From: an uncultured Bacteroidales bacterium | Lineage (GTDB): Bacteria > Bacteroidota > Bacteroidia > Bacteroidales > FEN-979 | NCBI GenBank assembly: GCA_903926565.1 | Contig: CAIYJU010000183.1 | Location: 1-64,000, forward strand | DNA: 64,000 nt | Direction of reading: 5' to 3' | Shown: piece by piece, positions 24,569 to 31,944 of the stretch | How the letters are laid out: every line of letters begins with the position of its first letter | How positions within the stretch are numbered: position 1 is the stretch's first letter | The notes under the pieces: generated by a model | What the model was told of the DNA's origin: nothing | The model's database searches: none | What the model saw: only the letters and a program-made list of their open reading frames with translations | Made by a program: the position numbers and the translations under genes

Positions 24569-25730
24569 GCAATATACAACGCTAAACCTCGGCCCGACCC
24601 ATCCGGCCACGCACGGCATATTCCAGAATGTGCTGACGCTTGACGGTGAGCAGATCATCGATGCCGAACAAACCATCGGTTATATTCACCGTGCCTTTGA
24701 AAAGATTGCTGAACGCCGGCCATACTATCAGATCACACCCCTTACCGACCGGCTGAACTATTGCTCTTCACCCATCAATAACATCGGCTGGCATTTGACG
24801 GTTGAGAAACTGCTTGGTATCAAAACCACGAAGCGGATCGATTATATGCGCATCATCCTGATGGAACTGGCGCGCATCACCGACCACCTCGTTTGCAACA
24901 GCGTGATCGGTGTCGACAGCGGCGCGCTCACAGGTTTCATTTATGTTTTCCAGGAACGGGAAAAGGTATATGAAATCTATGAAGAGGTCTCCGGGGCCCG
25001 CCTGACCACCAACATGGGCCGGATCGGGGGGTTCGAACGGGACTTTACACCAAAAGCGGTTCAGAAAATAAGGGCTTTCATCGATCATCTGCCCAAAGTT
25101 TTAGTTGAATTCGAAAAACTGCTTCTCCGCAACCGGATTTTCATGGACCGCACCATTGGTGTGGGACCCATCAGCGGAGAGCGTGCGCTTAACTATGGCT
25201 TTACAGGCCCCAACCTGCGTGCAGCCGGAGTTGATTATGATGTAAGGGTAATGACGCCATACAGCAGCTACGACGATTTTGAATTTGTCATTCCTGTTGG
25301 AACACAGGGAGATACCTATGACCGGTTTTGTGTGCGTCAGCAGGAACTTTGGGAAAGTGTCAAACTTGTCAGAAACGCCCTCGAAAATCTGCCGGAAGGG
25401 AATTTTCATGTGGATGCTCCGCAGTTTTACCTGCCACCCAAGGAAGCGGTGTATTCAAAAATGGAGTCGCTGATCTGGCATTTTAAAATTGTGATGGGAG
25501 AAATTGATGTTCCGGTTGGAGAAGTTTTTCATTCGGTGGAAGGTGGCAACGGTGAACTGGGCTTTTATCTTGTGAGCGATGGTGGCAGAACCCCGTTCCG
25601 TCTGCATTTCCGCAGGCCGGGATTTATCTATTACCAGGCTTACCCGGAGATGATAAAAGGTGGTGTTTTGTCGGATGCCATCCTGACGATGAGCAGTATG
25701 AATGTAATTGCAGGTGAACTGGATGCATAA
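24546..25730 (+). CDS. nuoD: NADH-quinone oxidoreductase subunit D
   Basis: The 394-residue 49-kDa subunit has LNLGPTHPATHGIFQ, IGYIHRAFEKIAE and a C-terminal PFRLHFRRPGF.., which form the quinone-binding cavity with NuoB. The overlapping start within nuoC (ATG at 24546) gives MTDILEDKQYTTLNLGPTHP, the usual N-terminus. It ends with AGELDA rather than the common GEVDR; a small difference. The second palindrome copy follows 1 bp after the stop. Confidence 0.97.
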   Translation: MTDILEDKQYTTLNLGPTHPATHGIFQNVLTLDGEQIIDAEQTIGYIHRAFEKIAERRPYYQITPLTDRLNYCSSPINNIGWHLTVEKLLGIKTTKRIDYMRIILMELARITDHLVCNSVIGVDSGALTGFIYVFQEREKVYEIYEEVSGARLTTNMGRIGGFERDFTPKAVQKIRAFIDHLPKVLVEFEKLLLRNRIFMDRTIGVGPISGERALNYGFTGPNLRAAGVDYDVRVMTPYSSYDDFEFVIPVGTQGDTYDRFCVRQQELWESVKLVRNALENLPEGNFHVDAPQFYLPPKEAVYSKMESLIWHFKIVMGEIDVPVGEVFHSVEGGNGELGFYLVSDGGRTPFRLHFRRPGFIYYQAYPEMIKGGVLSDAILTMSSMNVIAGELDA

Positions 25731-25849
25731 AAATATCAAAATGCAAAATGCAAAATGCAAATGCAAAATGCAAATATCGGGGGATTATGATCGTAGATCA
25801 ATAATTTTGACATTTGGTTTTGCAATCTGCATTTGGAATTATTAAGACA
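25731..25849. repeat. nuo-cluster palindrome, copy 2 (nuoD-nuoE gap)
   Basis: The left arm repeats ATGCAAA several times (AAAATGCAAAATGCAAAATG then CAAATGCAAAATGCAAATATC). The right arm is AATTTTGACATTTGGTTTTG..CAATCTGCATTTGGAATT. It spans the complete gap and ends exactly at the nuoE ATG. The left arm is longer than in the other copies by extra ATGCAAA units. Confidence 0.85.
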
Positions 25850-26434
25850 ATGAAAAACAGCAACATAATACATCACCCCCGGTTTGCCCGCGACGGCAAA
25901 TCAGTCGCATTCACACCTGCTGTGCTTGCAAAGGTGCATGCCTTGATCCTGCGTTACCCGGAGGGTCAGCAGAAATCGGCATTGCTTCCCGTTTTGCATA
26001 TTGCCCAGGAAGAACTGGGGGGCTATCTTTCTGTTGATGCAATGGATTATGTGGCCACACTCCTGGGTATCCAGCCGATTGAAGTGTATGAAGTGGCTAC
26101 ATTTTATTCAATGTTTTATCTTGAAAAAATGGGAAAATATGTGATAGAAGTCTGCCGGACCGGCCCATGTGCCATTTCGGGAGGCGAAAAGATTTTAGCA
26201 CACCTTCAGGAGGTTCTGGAGATAAAACCCGGTGAAACCACGCCTGACGGAGTTTTCACGCTGAAAGAGGTGGAGTGCCTGGGCTCCTGCGGTACCGGGC
26301 CGGTGATGCAGGTCAACAGTGAATATTATGAGAAGCTCACACCGGGAAAGGTGGATAAGCTTATCGAAGACTTTAGGGAATATGCAAACAGAAATAAACC
26401 GGGCGGATTATCATGGGTGGAAAAATTCTGCTAG
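25850..26434 (+). CDS. nuoE: NADH-quinone oxidoreductase subunit E
   Basis: From the ATG at 25850 the protein has 194 residues. It is a thioredoxin-fold [2Fe-2S] subunit with the four cluster cysteines in CRTGPC and CLGSCGTGP, and a helical N-terminal part (QKSALLPVLHIAQEE). It forms the NADH-input module with NuoF and NuoG. The frame is open upstream to 25814, but that would translate the palindrome. The 3' end overlaps nuoF by 22 bp. Confidence 0.96.
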   Translation: MKNSNIIHHPRFARDGKSVAFTPAVLAKVHALILRYPEGQQKSALLPVLHIAQEELGGYLSVDAMDYVATLLGIQPIEVYEVATFYSMFYLEKMGKYVIEVCRTGPCAISGGEKILAHLQEVLEIKPGETTPDGVFTLKEVECLGSCGTGPVMQVNSEYYEKLTPGKVDKLIEDFREYANRNKPGGLSWVEKFC

Positions 26435-27789
26435 CCGGCATTGACATCCCGGGTATCCGGGGATTCGACGTTTACCGTGCCCACGGTGGCTATGCTGCTG
26501 TGGAAAAAGCTTTACGGGAAATGACGGCGTCTGAGGTTGGCCAGGAGGTGAACCGGTCGGGTTTGCGGGGCAGGGGAGGCGCCGGTTTCCCGACAGGGCT
26601 CAAATGGAGTTTCCTCGACCGGAAGTCTGACAAACCCAGATACCTTGTCTGCAACGCCGACGAAAGTGAGCCCGGAACATTCAAGGACCGTTACCTGATG
26701 CAGCATCTGCCGCACCGCCTTATCGAAGGGCTGATCATTTCGAGCTATGCCCTTGGCGTAAACACCTGTTATATCTACATCCGGGGTGAGTTCAAATACC
26801 TGGTCGGCATCCTTGAAACAGCGATCATGGAGGCCCGTCAGCACGGTTTCCTGGGCGACCGTATCCTGGGAACCGATTATTCTTTAAACATTTACGTCCA
26901 TCCCGGCGCCGGAGCCTATATATGCGGAGAAGAGACCGCCCTGCTCGAATCACTTGAAGGTAAACGGGGCAACCCCCGCATCAAACCGCCATTTCCCGCA
27001 TTCAAAGGGCTTTATGGATGCCCGACCGTGGTGAACAATGTGGAAACCCTTGCTGCTGTTGGCCCCATCATCCTCATGGGCGGAGAGACCTATTCAAAGA
27101 TCGGGCGAGGAAAAAGTACCGGAACCAAACTGATCTCGGCCTGCGGCAACATCAACAACCCCGGGGTTTATGAAATCGAAATGGGTCTTCCGGTGGAGGA
27201 TTTTATCTATGCTCCGGAATATTGCGGGGGCATTGCAAATGATAAATATTTGAAAGCCGTTATTCCCGGCGGATCCTCAGTGCCGATCCTTCCGGCTGAT
27301 CTGATGCTGAACACGGCAAAAGGTGAGAAACGCCTTATGACGTACGAATCCCTGGCTGATGGAGACTTTGAGACAGGTACCATGCTGGGTTCAGGCGGGT
27401 TCATCGTGTATGATGAAGATGCCTGTATCGTGCGCAATACCTGGAACCTGGCCCATTTCTACCGTCATGAATCGTGCGGGCAATGTTCTCCCTGCCGGGA
27501 AGGTACCGGATGGATGGAGAAGGTCCTGTACCGGATCGAGCATGGCCTGGGGAAGATGTCGGATATCGATCTGCTCGTCAGGGTAGCCAAAAATATTGAA
27601 GGCAATACGATTTGTCCGCTCGGAGATGCAGCGGCCTGGCCGGTTGCCAGCGCCATCAGGCATTTCCGGAAGGAGTTCGAGTTTCATGTTAAACATCCGG
27701 AGACAGTGAAAAATATTCACCACGGAGCGCTTAATATCGAGGAGGAGTCGCTGATACCCGATTCCGGAACAGGCATAAAATACTGGTAA
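26413..27789 (+). CDS. nuoF: NADH-quinone oxidoreductase subunit F
   Basis: The 458-residue subunit has the NADH-binding GRGGAGFPTGLKWSF, the FMN-binding GAGAYICGEETALLESLEG and the [4Fe-4S] motif ESCGQCSPCREGT with the fourth cysteine in NTICPLG. It oxidises NADH and feeds electrons into the chain. Its start overlaps nuoE. A short hairpin follows before nuoG. The presence of this full NADH module shows a true NADH dehydrogenase rather than a ferredoxin-type 11-subunit complex. Confidence 0.97.
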   Translation: MGGKILLAGIDIPGIRGFDVYRAHGGYAAVEKALREMTASEVGQEVNRSGLRGRGGAGFPTGLKWSFLDRKSDKPRYLVCNADESEPGTFKDRYLMQHLPHRLIEGLIISSYALGVNTCYIYIRGEFKYLVGILETAIMEARQHGFLGDRILGTDYSLNIYVHPGAGAYICGEETALLESLEGKRGNPRIKPPFPAFKGLYGCPTVVNNVETLAAVGPIILMGGETYSKIGRGKSTGTKLISACGNINNPGVYEIEMGLPVEDFIYAPEYCGGIANDKYLKAVIPGGSSVPILPADLMLNTAKGEKRLMTYESLADGDFETGTMLGSGGFIVYDEDACIVRNTWNLAHFYRHESCGQCSPCREGTGWMEKVLYRIEHGLGKMSDIDLLVRVAKNIEGNTICPLGDAAAWPVASAIRHFRKEFEFHVKHPETVKNIHHGALNIEEESLIPDSGTGIKYW

Positions 27790-27791
27790 AA

Positions 27792-27811
27792 CCCTACACT
27801 TCAGTGCAGGG
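27792..27811. repeat. Short palindrome between nuoF and nuoG
   Basis: CCCTACAC, TTCA loop, GTGCAGGG: an 8-bp stem with one mismatch, nearly identical to 213-232, 27.5 kb away. It lies 2 bp after the nuoF stop. Confidence 0.7.
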
Positions 27812-27825
27812 TCAAACAAGAAACC

Positions 27826-28791
27826 ATGAAAGTCACAATAGATAACGTCCAGGTCGAAGTAGAAGATGGCACCACCATCCTCCAGGCGGCGCGAAAAATC
27901 GGGGGAAAACTCGTCCCCCCGGCCATGTGCTACTACTCCAAACTGAAAGGTTCAGGAGGGAAATGCCGTACCTGCCTGGTTAAGGTGGCGCAATCCTCTG
28001 CAAAAGATCCGCGACCCATGCCAAAGCTCGTGGCTTCCTGCAGCACGCCCGTTCAGGATGGCATGGTGGTACAGAACCTCACTTCACCAGAGGTCATTGA
28101 AGCGCGGAAAGGTGTTGTTGAGTTTTTGCTCCTTAACCATCCGCTCGATTGCCCGGTTTGCGACCAGGCAGGTGAATGTGACCTGCAGGACCTGAGTTTT
28201 GGTTACGGGATGGATGAAACGGCTACTGAAGAGGATCGCCGTGAATTCCCGGTAATCGATATCGGGGAAAATATCAAACTCCATATGAACAGGTGCATCC
28301 TTTGCTACCGGTGTGTTTATACTGCCGGCCAGCTTACCGATAAACGGTTGCACGGCGTGATGTACCGTGGAGATGTTTCAGAAATCAGTACTTTTATCGG
28401 GAATGCAGTGACCAATGAATTTTCAGGGAACGTCATTGATGTTTGCCCGGTTGGGGCGCTTACCGACAAGACTTTTCGGTTTAAAAGCCGGGTTTGGTTC
28501 CTTAAACCCATGAATGCCCATCGTGAATGTTCCAAATGTGCCGGGAAAACTGCTGTCTGGATGTTTGGAAACGAAATATACCGCGTCACCGGGCGTAAAG
28601 ACGAGTTTGGTGAGGTGGAGGAGTTCATCTGCAATGAATGCCGCTTTGAAAAAAAGGATGTCAACGATTGGATCATCGAAGGACCAAGGCACATCACACG
28701 CCAGTCGGTTATTTCAGCCAATCATTATGAAGAGAGTAAGAAACAGTCGGTGATCAACCCGATTGAAGGAACAATGGAGATACAGGAATGA
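27826..28791 (+). CDS. nuoG: NADH-quinone oxidoreductase subunit G, short form
   Basis: The 321-residue protein has the N-terminal ferredoxin domain (MCYYSKLKGSGGKCRTCLVKV), the His/Cys cluster motif HPLDCPVCDQAGECDLQD, and a [4Fe-4S] domain (RCILCYRCV; VCPVGALTD). It stops soon after the HRECSKCAG stretch, so the large molybdopterin-oxidoreductase-like C-terminal domain of classical NuoG (total near 700-900 residues) is absent. The gene is intact and overlaps nuoH by 4 bp, so this is a natural short form carrying the electron-transfer clusters. Confidence 0.94.
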   Translation: MKVTIDNVQVEVEDGTTILQAARKIGGKLVPPAMCYYSKLKGSGGKCRTCLVKVAQSSAKDPRPMPKLVASCSTPVQDGMVVQNLTSPEVIEARKGVVEFLLLNHPLDCPVCDQAGECDLQDLSFGYGMDETATEEDRREFPVIDIGENIKLHMNRCILCYRCVYTAGQLTDKRLHGVMYRGDVSEISTFIGNAVTNEFSGNVIDVCPVGALTDKTFRFKSRVWFLKPMNAHRECSKCAGKTAVWMFGNEIYRVTGRKDEFGEVEEFICNECRFEKKDVNDWIIEGPRHITRQSVISANHYEESKKQSVINPIEGTMEIQE

Positions 28792-29810
28792 TAACACAAA
28801 TCATATACAAAGCCCTTCTTGCCAGCTTCATCCTGGTGTTAAGCCTTGTTGTGGCGATGTACTCAACCCTCATCGAACGCAAGGTAGCCGGATGGTTCCA
28901 GGACCGCCATGGTCCCAACCGGGCAGGACCGTGGGGATTGCTGCAGCCTTTGGCCGACGGACTCAAACTTTTTTTCAAGGAGGAGTTCATGCCGGCATCG
29001 GCAGACAAATTCCTTTATATTCTGGGACCTTCACTAACCATGTTCGTTGCGCTTCTGACAAGTGCTGCCATTCCCTGGGGCCCCGACATCGTGATCAACG
29101 GGGTGGTTTATCCCATGCAGGTGGCCGACGTCAATATCGGAATACTCTATGTCTTTGCCATCCTCTCCATTGGTGTCTATGGCATCATGATCGGAGGATG
29201 GGCCTCAAACAACAAATATGCCCTCCTCGGTGCGGTGCGCGCTTCTTCTCAGATGATCAGCTACGAACTGGCAATGAGCCTGTCGATCATCACCATTGTC
29301 ATGATGTCGGGATCGCTCAGCATGCGTGAAATTGTTGCACAGCAGCATGGTTTTCACTGGAATATCCTTTATCAGCCCCTTGGATTCCTGATCTTCCTGG
29401 TGTGCGCTTTTGCCGAAACAAACCGCGCCCCTTTCGACCTTCCGGAGTGTGAGACCGAACTGGTTGGAGGATACCATACAGAATACAGCAGCATGAAACT
29501 CGGTTTTTATCTTTTTGCCGAGTACATCAATATGTTTATCTCCGGTGCCGTTATGGCGACCCTGTTTTTAGGCGGGTACCATTTTCCCGGAATAGACAAA
29601 CTGGGGCTTTCGCCCAATGTTTTTGCCTTCGTGAGTTTCATGGTGCTCTTTACAAAAATTACTTTTTTCGGATTCATCTACATGTGGATCCGATGGACCC
29701 TCCCACGGTTCCGCTATGACCAGCTGATGAAACTTGGGTGGAAAAGCCTGATACCACTGGCTATTTTGAATGTTGTGATAACAGGAGTTGTGATACTGCT
29801 AAATCAATAA
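28788..29810 (+). CDS. nuoH: NADH-quinone oxidoreductase subunit H
   Basis: The 340-residue membrane subunit has about eight helices and the signatures LIERKVAGWFQDRHGPNRAGPWGLLQPLADGLK (seen in parts) and FAETNRAPFDLPECETELVGGYHTEYSS. It forms much of the quinone-access channel and the first proton path. It overlaps nuoG by 4 bp, suggesting coupled translation. Palindrome copy 3 follows its stop. Confidence 0.97.
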   Translation: MITQIIYKALLASFILVLSLVVAMYSTLIERKVAGWFQDRHGPNRAGPWGLLQPLADGLKLFFKEEFMPASADKFLYILGPSLTMFVALLTSAAIPWGPDIVINGVVYPMQVADVNIGILYVFAILSIGVYGIMIGGWASNNKYALLGAVRASSQMISYELAMSLSIITIVMMSGSLSMREIVAQQHGFHWNILYQPLGFLIFLVCAFAETNRAPFDLPECETELVGGYHTEYSSMKLGFYLFAEYINMFISGAVMATLFLGGYHFPGIDKLGLSPNVFAFVSFMVLFTKITFFGFIYMWIRWTLPRFRYDQLMKLGWKSLIPLAILNVVITGVVILLNQ

Positions 29811-29915
29811 AAAAGGGCAAAATGCAGACAGAAAAATCAAAGTGCAAAATTTGGGAGTGGCTGTCGTAACAAATTTTGATATTTAACTTTGCATTTTGCC
29901 TATTGAATTATAAAA
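29811..29915. repeat. nuo-cluster palindrome, copy 3 (nuoH-nuoI gap)
   Basis: Left arm GGGCAAAATGCAGACAG..AAATCAAAGTGCAAAATTT, right arm AAATTTTGATATTTAACTTT..GCATTTTGCCTATTGAATT. It fills the whole 105-bp gap up to the nuoI ATG. The central part (about GGGAGTGGCTGTCGTAAC) differs from the other copies. Confidence 0.85.
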
Positions 29916-30491
29916 ATGAAGAACTTAACAAACAGGTCTAAAATAGTTTCGAACAAAAAGATGTCTTTCCGGGAAAGGATTTACTTCCCGGCGATTCTTG
30001 GCGGAATGCGCATTACCTTTGGGCACCTGTTCCGCCGGAAGACCACTGTTCAGTATCCTGAGGTAACACGTGAATTTTCTGATATTTATCGGGGAAAACA
30101 TGTGCTGAAGCGGGATGACGAAGGACGGGAACGGTGTACTGCCTGCGGACTTTGTGCAGTTGCCTGCCCGGCTGAAGCGATAACCATGGTGTCGGCCGAA
30201 CGGAAGCCGGGCGAAGAGCACCTTTACAGGGAAGAGAAATATGCCATAGTTTATGAAATCAACATGCTGCGGTGTATTTTCTGCGGAGATTGCGAAGAGG
30301 CATGTCCGAAAGAGGCCATCTTCCTGACGCCGGAAATTGTGAAGTCGGAATACCAGCGCGACAGGTTCATCTATGGCAAAGATGTACTGGTTGAGCCTGC
30401 TGACCCGGCAAAACGGGTCGATGTTTCAAAGAGGCAAACGGCGAAAGTGCTTGAATTTAAGAAAGATAAGAGATATAAACATAATAAATAA
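29916..30491 (+). CDS. nuoI: NADH-quinone oxidoreductase subunit I
   Basis: The 191-residue protein has two ferredoxin-type [4Fe-4S] motifs, CTACGLCAVACP and CIFCGDCEEACP, that carry clusters N6a and N6b between NuoG and NuoB. The N-terminal amphipathic part (FPAILGGMRITFGHLFRRKTTVQYP) is typical. The ATG at 29916 follows the palindrome's right arm directly. nuoJ starts 2 bp after its stop. Confidence 0.96.
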   Translation: MKNLTNRSKIVSNKKMSFRERIYFPAILGGMRITFGHLFRRKTTVQYPEVTREFSDIYRGKHVLKRDDEGRERCTACGLCAVACPAEAITMVSAERKPGEEHLYREEKYAIVYEINMLRCIFCGDCEEACPKEAIFLTPEIVKSEYQRDRFIYGKDVLVEPADPAKRVDVSKRQTAKVLEFKKDKRYKHNK

Positions 30492-30493
30492 GG

Positions 30494-30994
30494 ATGTTCA
30501 CACAATACATCTTCCATTTTCTCAGCGTCATGGCCCTGTTTTCGGCAGTGATGGTGCTTGCGTCAAAAAAACCAATCCATTCGGTTTTGTTTCTGACAAT
30601 GACCTTTTTTGCAATTGCAGGTCACTATGTATTGCTGAATGCCCAGTTCCTGGCAGTTGTGCATGTAATCGTTTATGCCGGTGCCATCATGGTGCTGTTC
30701 CTGTTTACGGTGATGCTGCTGAACCTTAACAAAGACGAAAGGTCACCAAAGCCGTTATGGGTCAATATTATGGCTTTTATTGCCGGCGGCATGCTGATGC
30801 TTACCCTGATCGGTATTTTCAGGGGGTATGACATTCAGTCGCTGCAGGATCCGATGAGCACCCAGATAGGATTGGTTAAAAATCTTGGAAAAATACTCTA
30901 TCATGACTACCTGATACCGTTTGAATTATCGTCGGTGTTGTTTTTAACTGCGATGGTTGGGGCGGTGCTTTTAGGGAAGAAGGAGCAGATCTAA
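30494..30994 (+). CDS. nuoJ: NADH-quinone oxidoreductase subunit J
   Basis: The 166-residue membrane subunit has five predicted helices, with the conserved third-helix region HVIVYAGAIMVLFLFTVMLLNL that contains the pi-bulge important for coupling. It ends VGAVLLGKKEQI. Immediately after the stop begins the inverted-repeat unit that carries the four-helix-bundle gene, separating nuoJ from nuoK. Confidence 0.96.
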   Translation: MFTQYIFHFLSVMALFSAVMVLASKKPIHSVLFLTMTFFAIAGHYVLLNAQFLAVVHVIVYAGAIMVLFLFTVMLLNLNKDERSPKPLWVNIMAFIAGGMLMLTLIGIFRGYDIQSLQDPMSTQIGLVKNLGKILYHDYLIPFELSSVLFLTAMVGAVLLGKKEQI

Positions 30995-31491
30995 ATGAAT
31001 ATCGAATATTGAATATCGAATATTGAATATCGAATGTTGAATATCGAATGTTGAATCCAGAACTGAGGAGAGACAATCTGTGAACGAGGAGAAAAAATAT
31101 GATTTAGAAGATCGGCTTATTACTTTTGCTGTAATGATCGCCAATATGTCTGAAAACTTACCAGAAACAATGTATGGCAGATATATTTGTGGTCAGATAA
31201 TTCGGTCTGCGACTTCGCCGGCATTAAATTATGGTGAGGCCAAAAGTGCGGAGTCTTTGAACGATTTTATCCATAAGATGAAGATTTGCCTGAAAGAGTT
31301 GAGGGAAACCCTTGTTGCCTTAAAAATAATTCAGAAAAAACCTTTAATCAGAAATACTGAAACTGTGGCAATTGGACTTCAGGAATGTAATGAACTAATT
31401 GCAATATTTGTAAAAAGTATCCAAACATCAGAGAAACGCAAAACGCCTAAATAGTTCGATATTCGTTATTCAATATTCGATATTCGTTATT
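30995..31491. mobile_element. Inverted-repeat unit enclosing a four-helix-bundle protein gene
   Basis: The left end (30995-31056) is built from repeats of GAATATCGAATATT and GAATATCGAATGTT; the right end (31455-31491) reads TTCGATATTCGTTATT twice with CAATATTCGATATTCG between. The right end is an imperfect reverse complement of the left, with a 19-bp exact core (GAATATCGAATATTGAATA). The right arm starts directly after the gene's stop codon. The unit is about 500 bp and sits exactly between nuoJ and nuoK, an intrusion in an otherwise conserved gene order. Whether it moves is not known. Confidence 0.7.
31080..31454 (+). CDS. Four-helix-bundle protein (23S rRNA intervening-sequence protein family)
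   Basis: The 124-residue protein has the family pattern: an N-terminal helix (YDLEDRLITFAVMIANMSENLP), the signature GRYICGQIIRSATSPALNYGEA, the helix DFIHKMKICLKELRETLVAL, and a basic tail. Relatives are encoded in intervening sequences inside 23S rRNA genes and include the Avd accessory protein of diversity-generating retroelements; no reverse transcriptase is near. The likely start is GTG at 31080 with AGGAGAG 7 bases upstream. The gene is enclosed in inverted repeats and inserted between nuoJ and nuoK, so it should be transcribed with the operon although it has no link to complex I. Confidence 0.88.
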   Translation: MNEEKKYDLEDRLITFAVMIANMSENLPETMYGRYICGQIIRSATSPALNYGEAKSAESLNDFIHKMKICLKELRETLVALKIIQKKPLIRNTETVAIGLQECNELIAIFVKSIQTSEKRKTPK

Positions 31492-31506
31492 AAAATAATA
31501 TAATAA

Positions 31507-31824
31507 ATGGATATACCTACAAACATCCCGATCCAGTATTACCTCGTCTTTTGCTCTGTCCTTTTCAGCATCGGCGTAATCGGCGTGCTCATCAAACGCA
31601 ACGCCCTGGTGATCCTGATGTCGATAGAGTTGATGATCAATTCGATCAATCTTTTGCTTGCAGCATTTTCAGCCTATAACAACGATCCGGCAGGACAGAT
31701 CTTCGTCTTCTTCATCATGGTTGTGGCTGCAGCAGAAGTGGCGATCGGGCTGGCCATTGTGGTGCTCATTTATCGCACGACGCATTCGATTGATATAAAC
31801 GTACTTAATAAACTTAAATGGTAA
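31507..31824 (+). CDS. nuoK: NADH-quinone oxidoreductase subunit K
   Basis: The 105-residue protein has three helices with the two buried glutamates of the family, in LMSIELMINSINLLL and VAAAEVAIGLAIVV, which take part in proton transfer. Normal length. It follows the four-helix-bundle unit and precedes palindrome copy 4. Confidence 0.96.
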   Translation: MDIPTNIPIQYYLVFCSVLFSIGVIGVLIKRNALVILMSIELMINSINLLLAAFSAYNNDPAGQIFVFFIMVVAAAEVAIGLAIVVLIYRTTHSIDINVLNKLKW

Positions 31825-31944
31825 TTCGGAAAATTCAAAATTCAAATTGCAAAGGCAAATATCAAAATATTTGTTCTGCTTAACCTACCACCAAATTTTT
31901 ATATTTGACTTTGCTATCTGCAATTTGAATTCATTTTTAAAACT
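31825..31944. repeat. nuo-cluster palindrome, copy 4 (nuoK-nuoL gap)
   Basis: Left arm AAATTCAAAATTCAAATTGC..AAAGGCAAATATCAAAATATTT, right arm AAATTTTTATATTTGACTTT..GCTATCTGCAATTTGAATTC. It fills the gap and ends about 10 bp before the nuoL ATG. It contains TATATTTG (a TAnnTTTG match) in the right arm, so it might act as an internal promoter. Confidence 0.85.

Noticed and set aside
28763-29329. 188-codon ORF inside nuoH
   Set aside because: An out-of-frame shadow of nuoH; the nuoH frame has all family motifs.
31080-31454. Diversity-generating retroelement, suggested by the Avd-like fold of the four-helix-bundle protein
   Set aside because: No reverse transcriptase, template repeat or variable repeat is found nearby.
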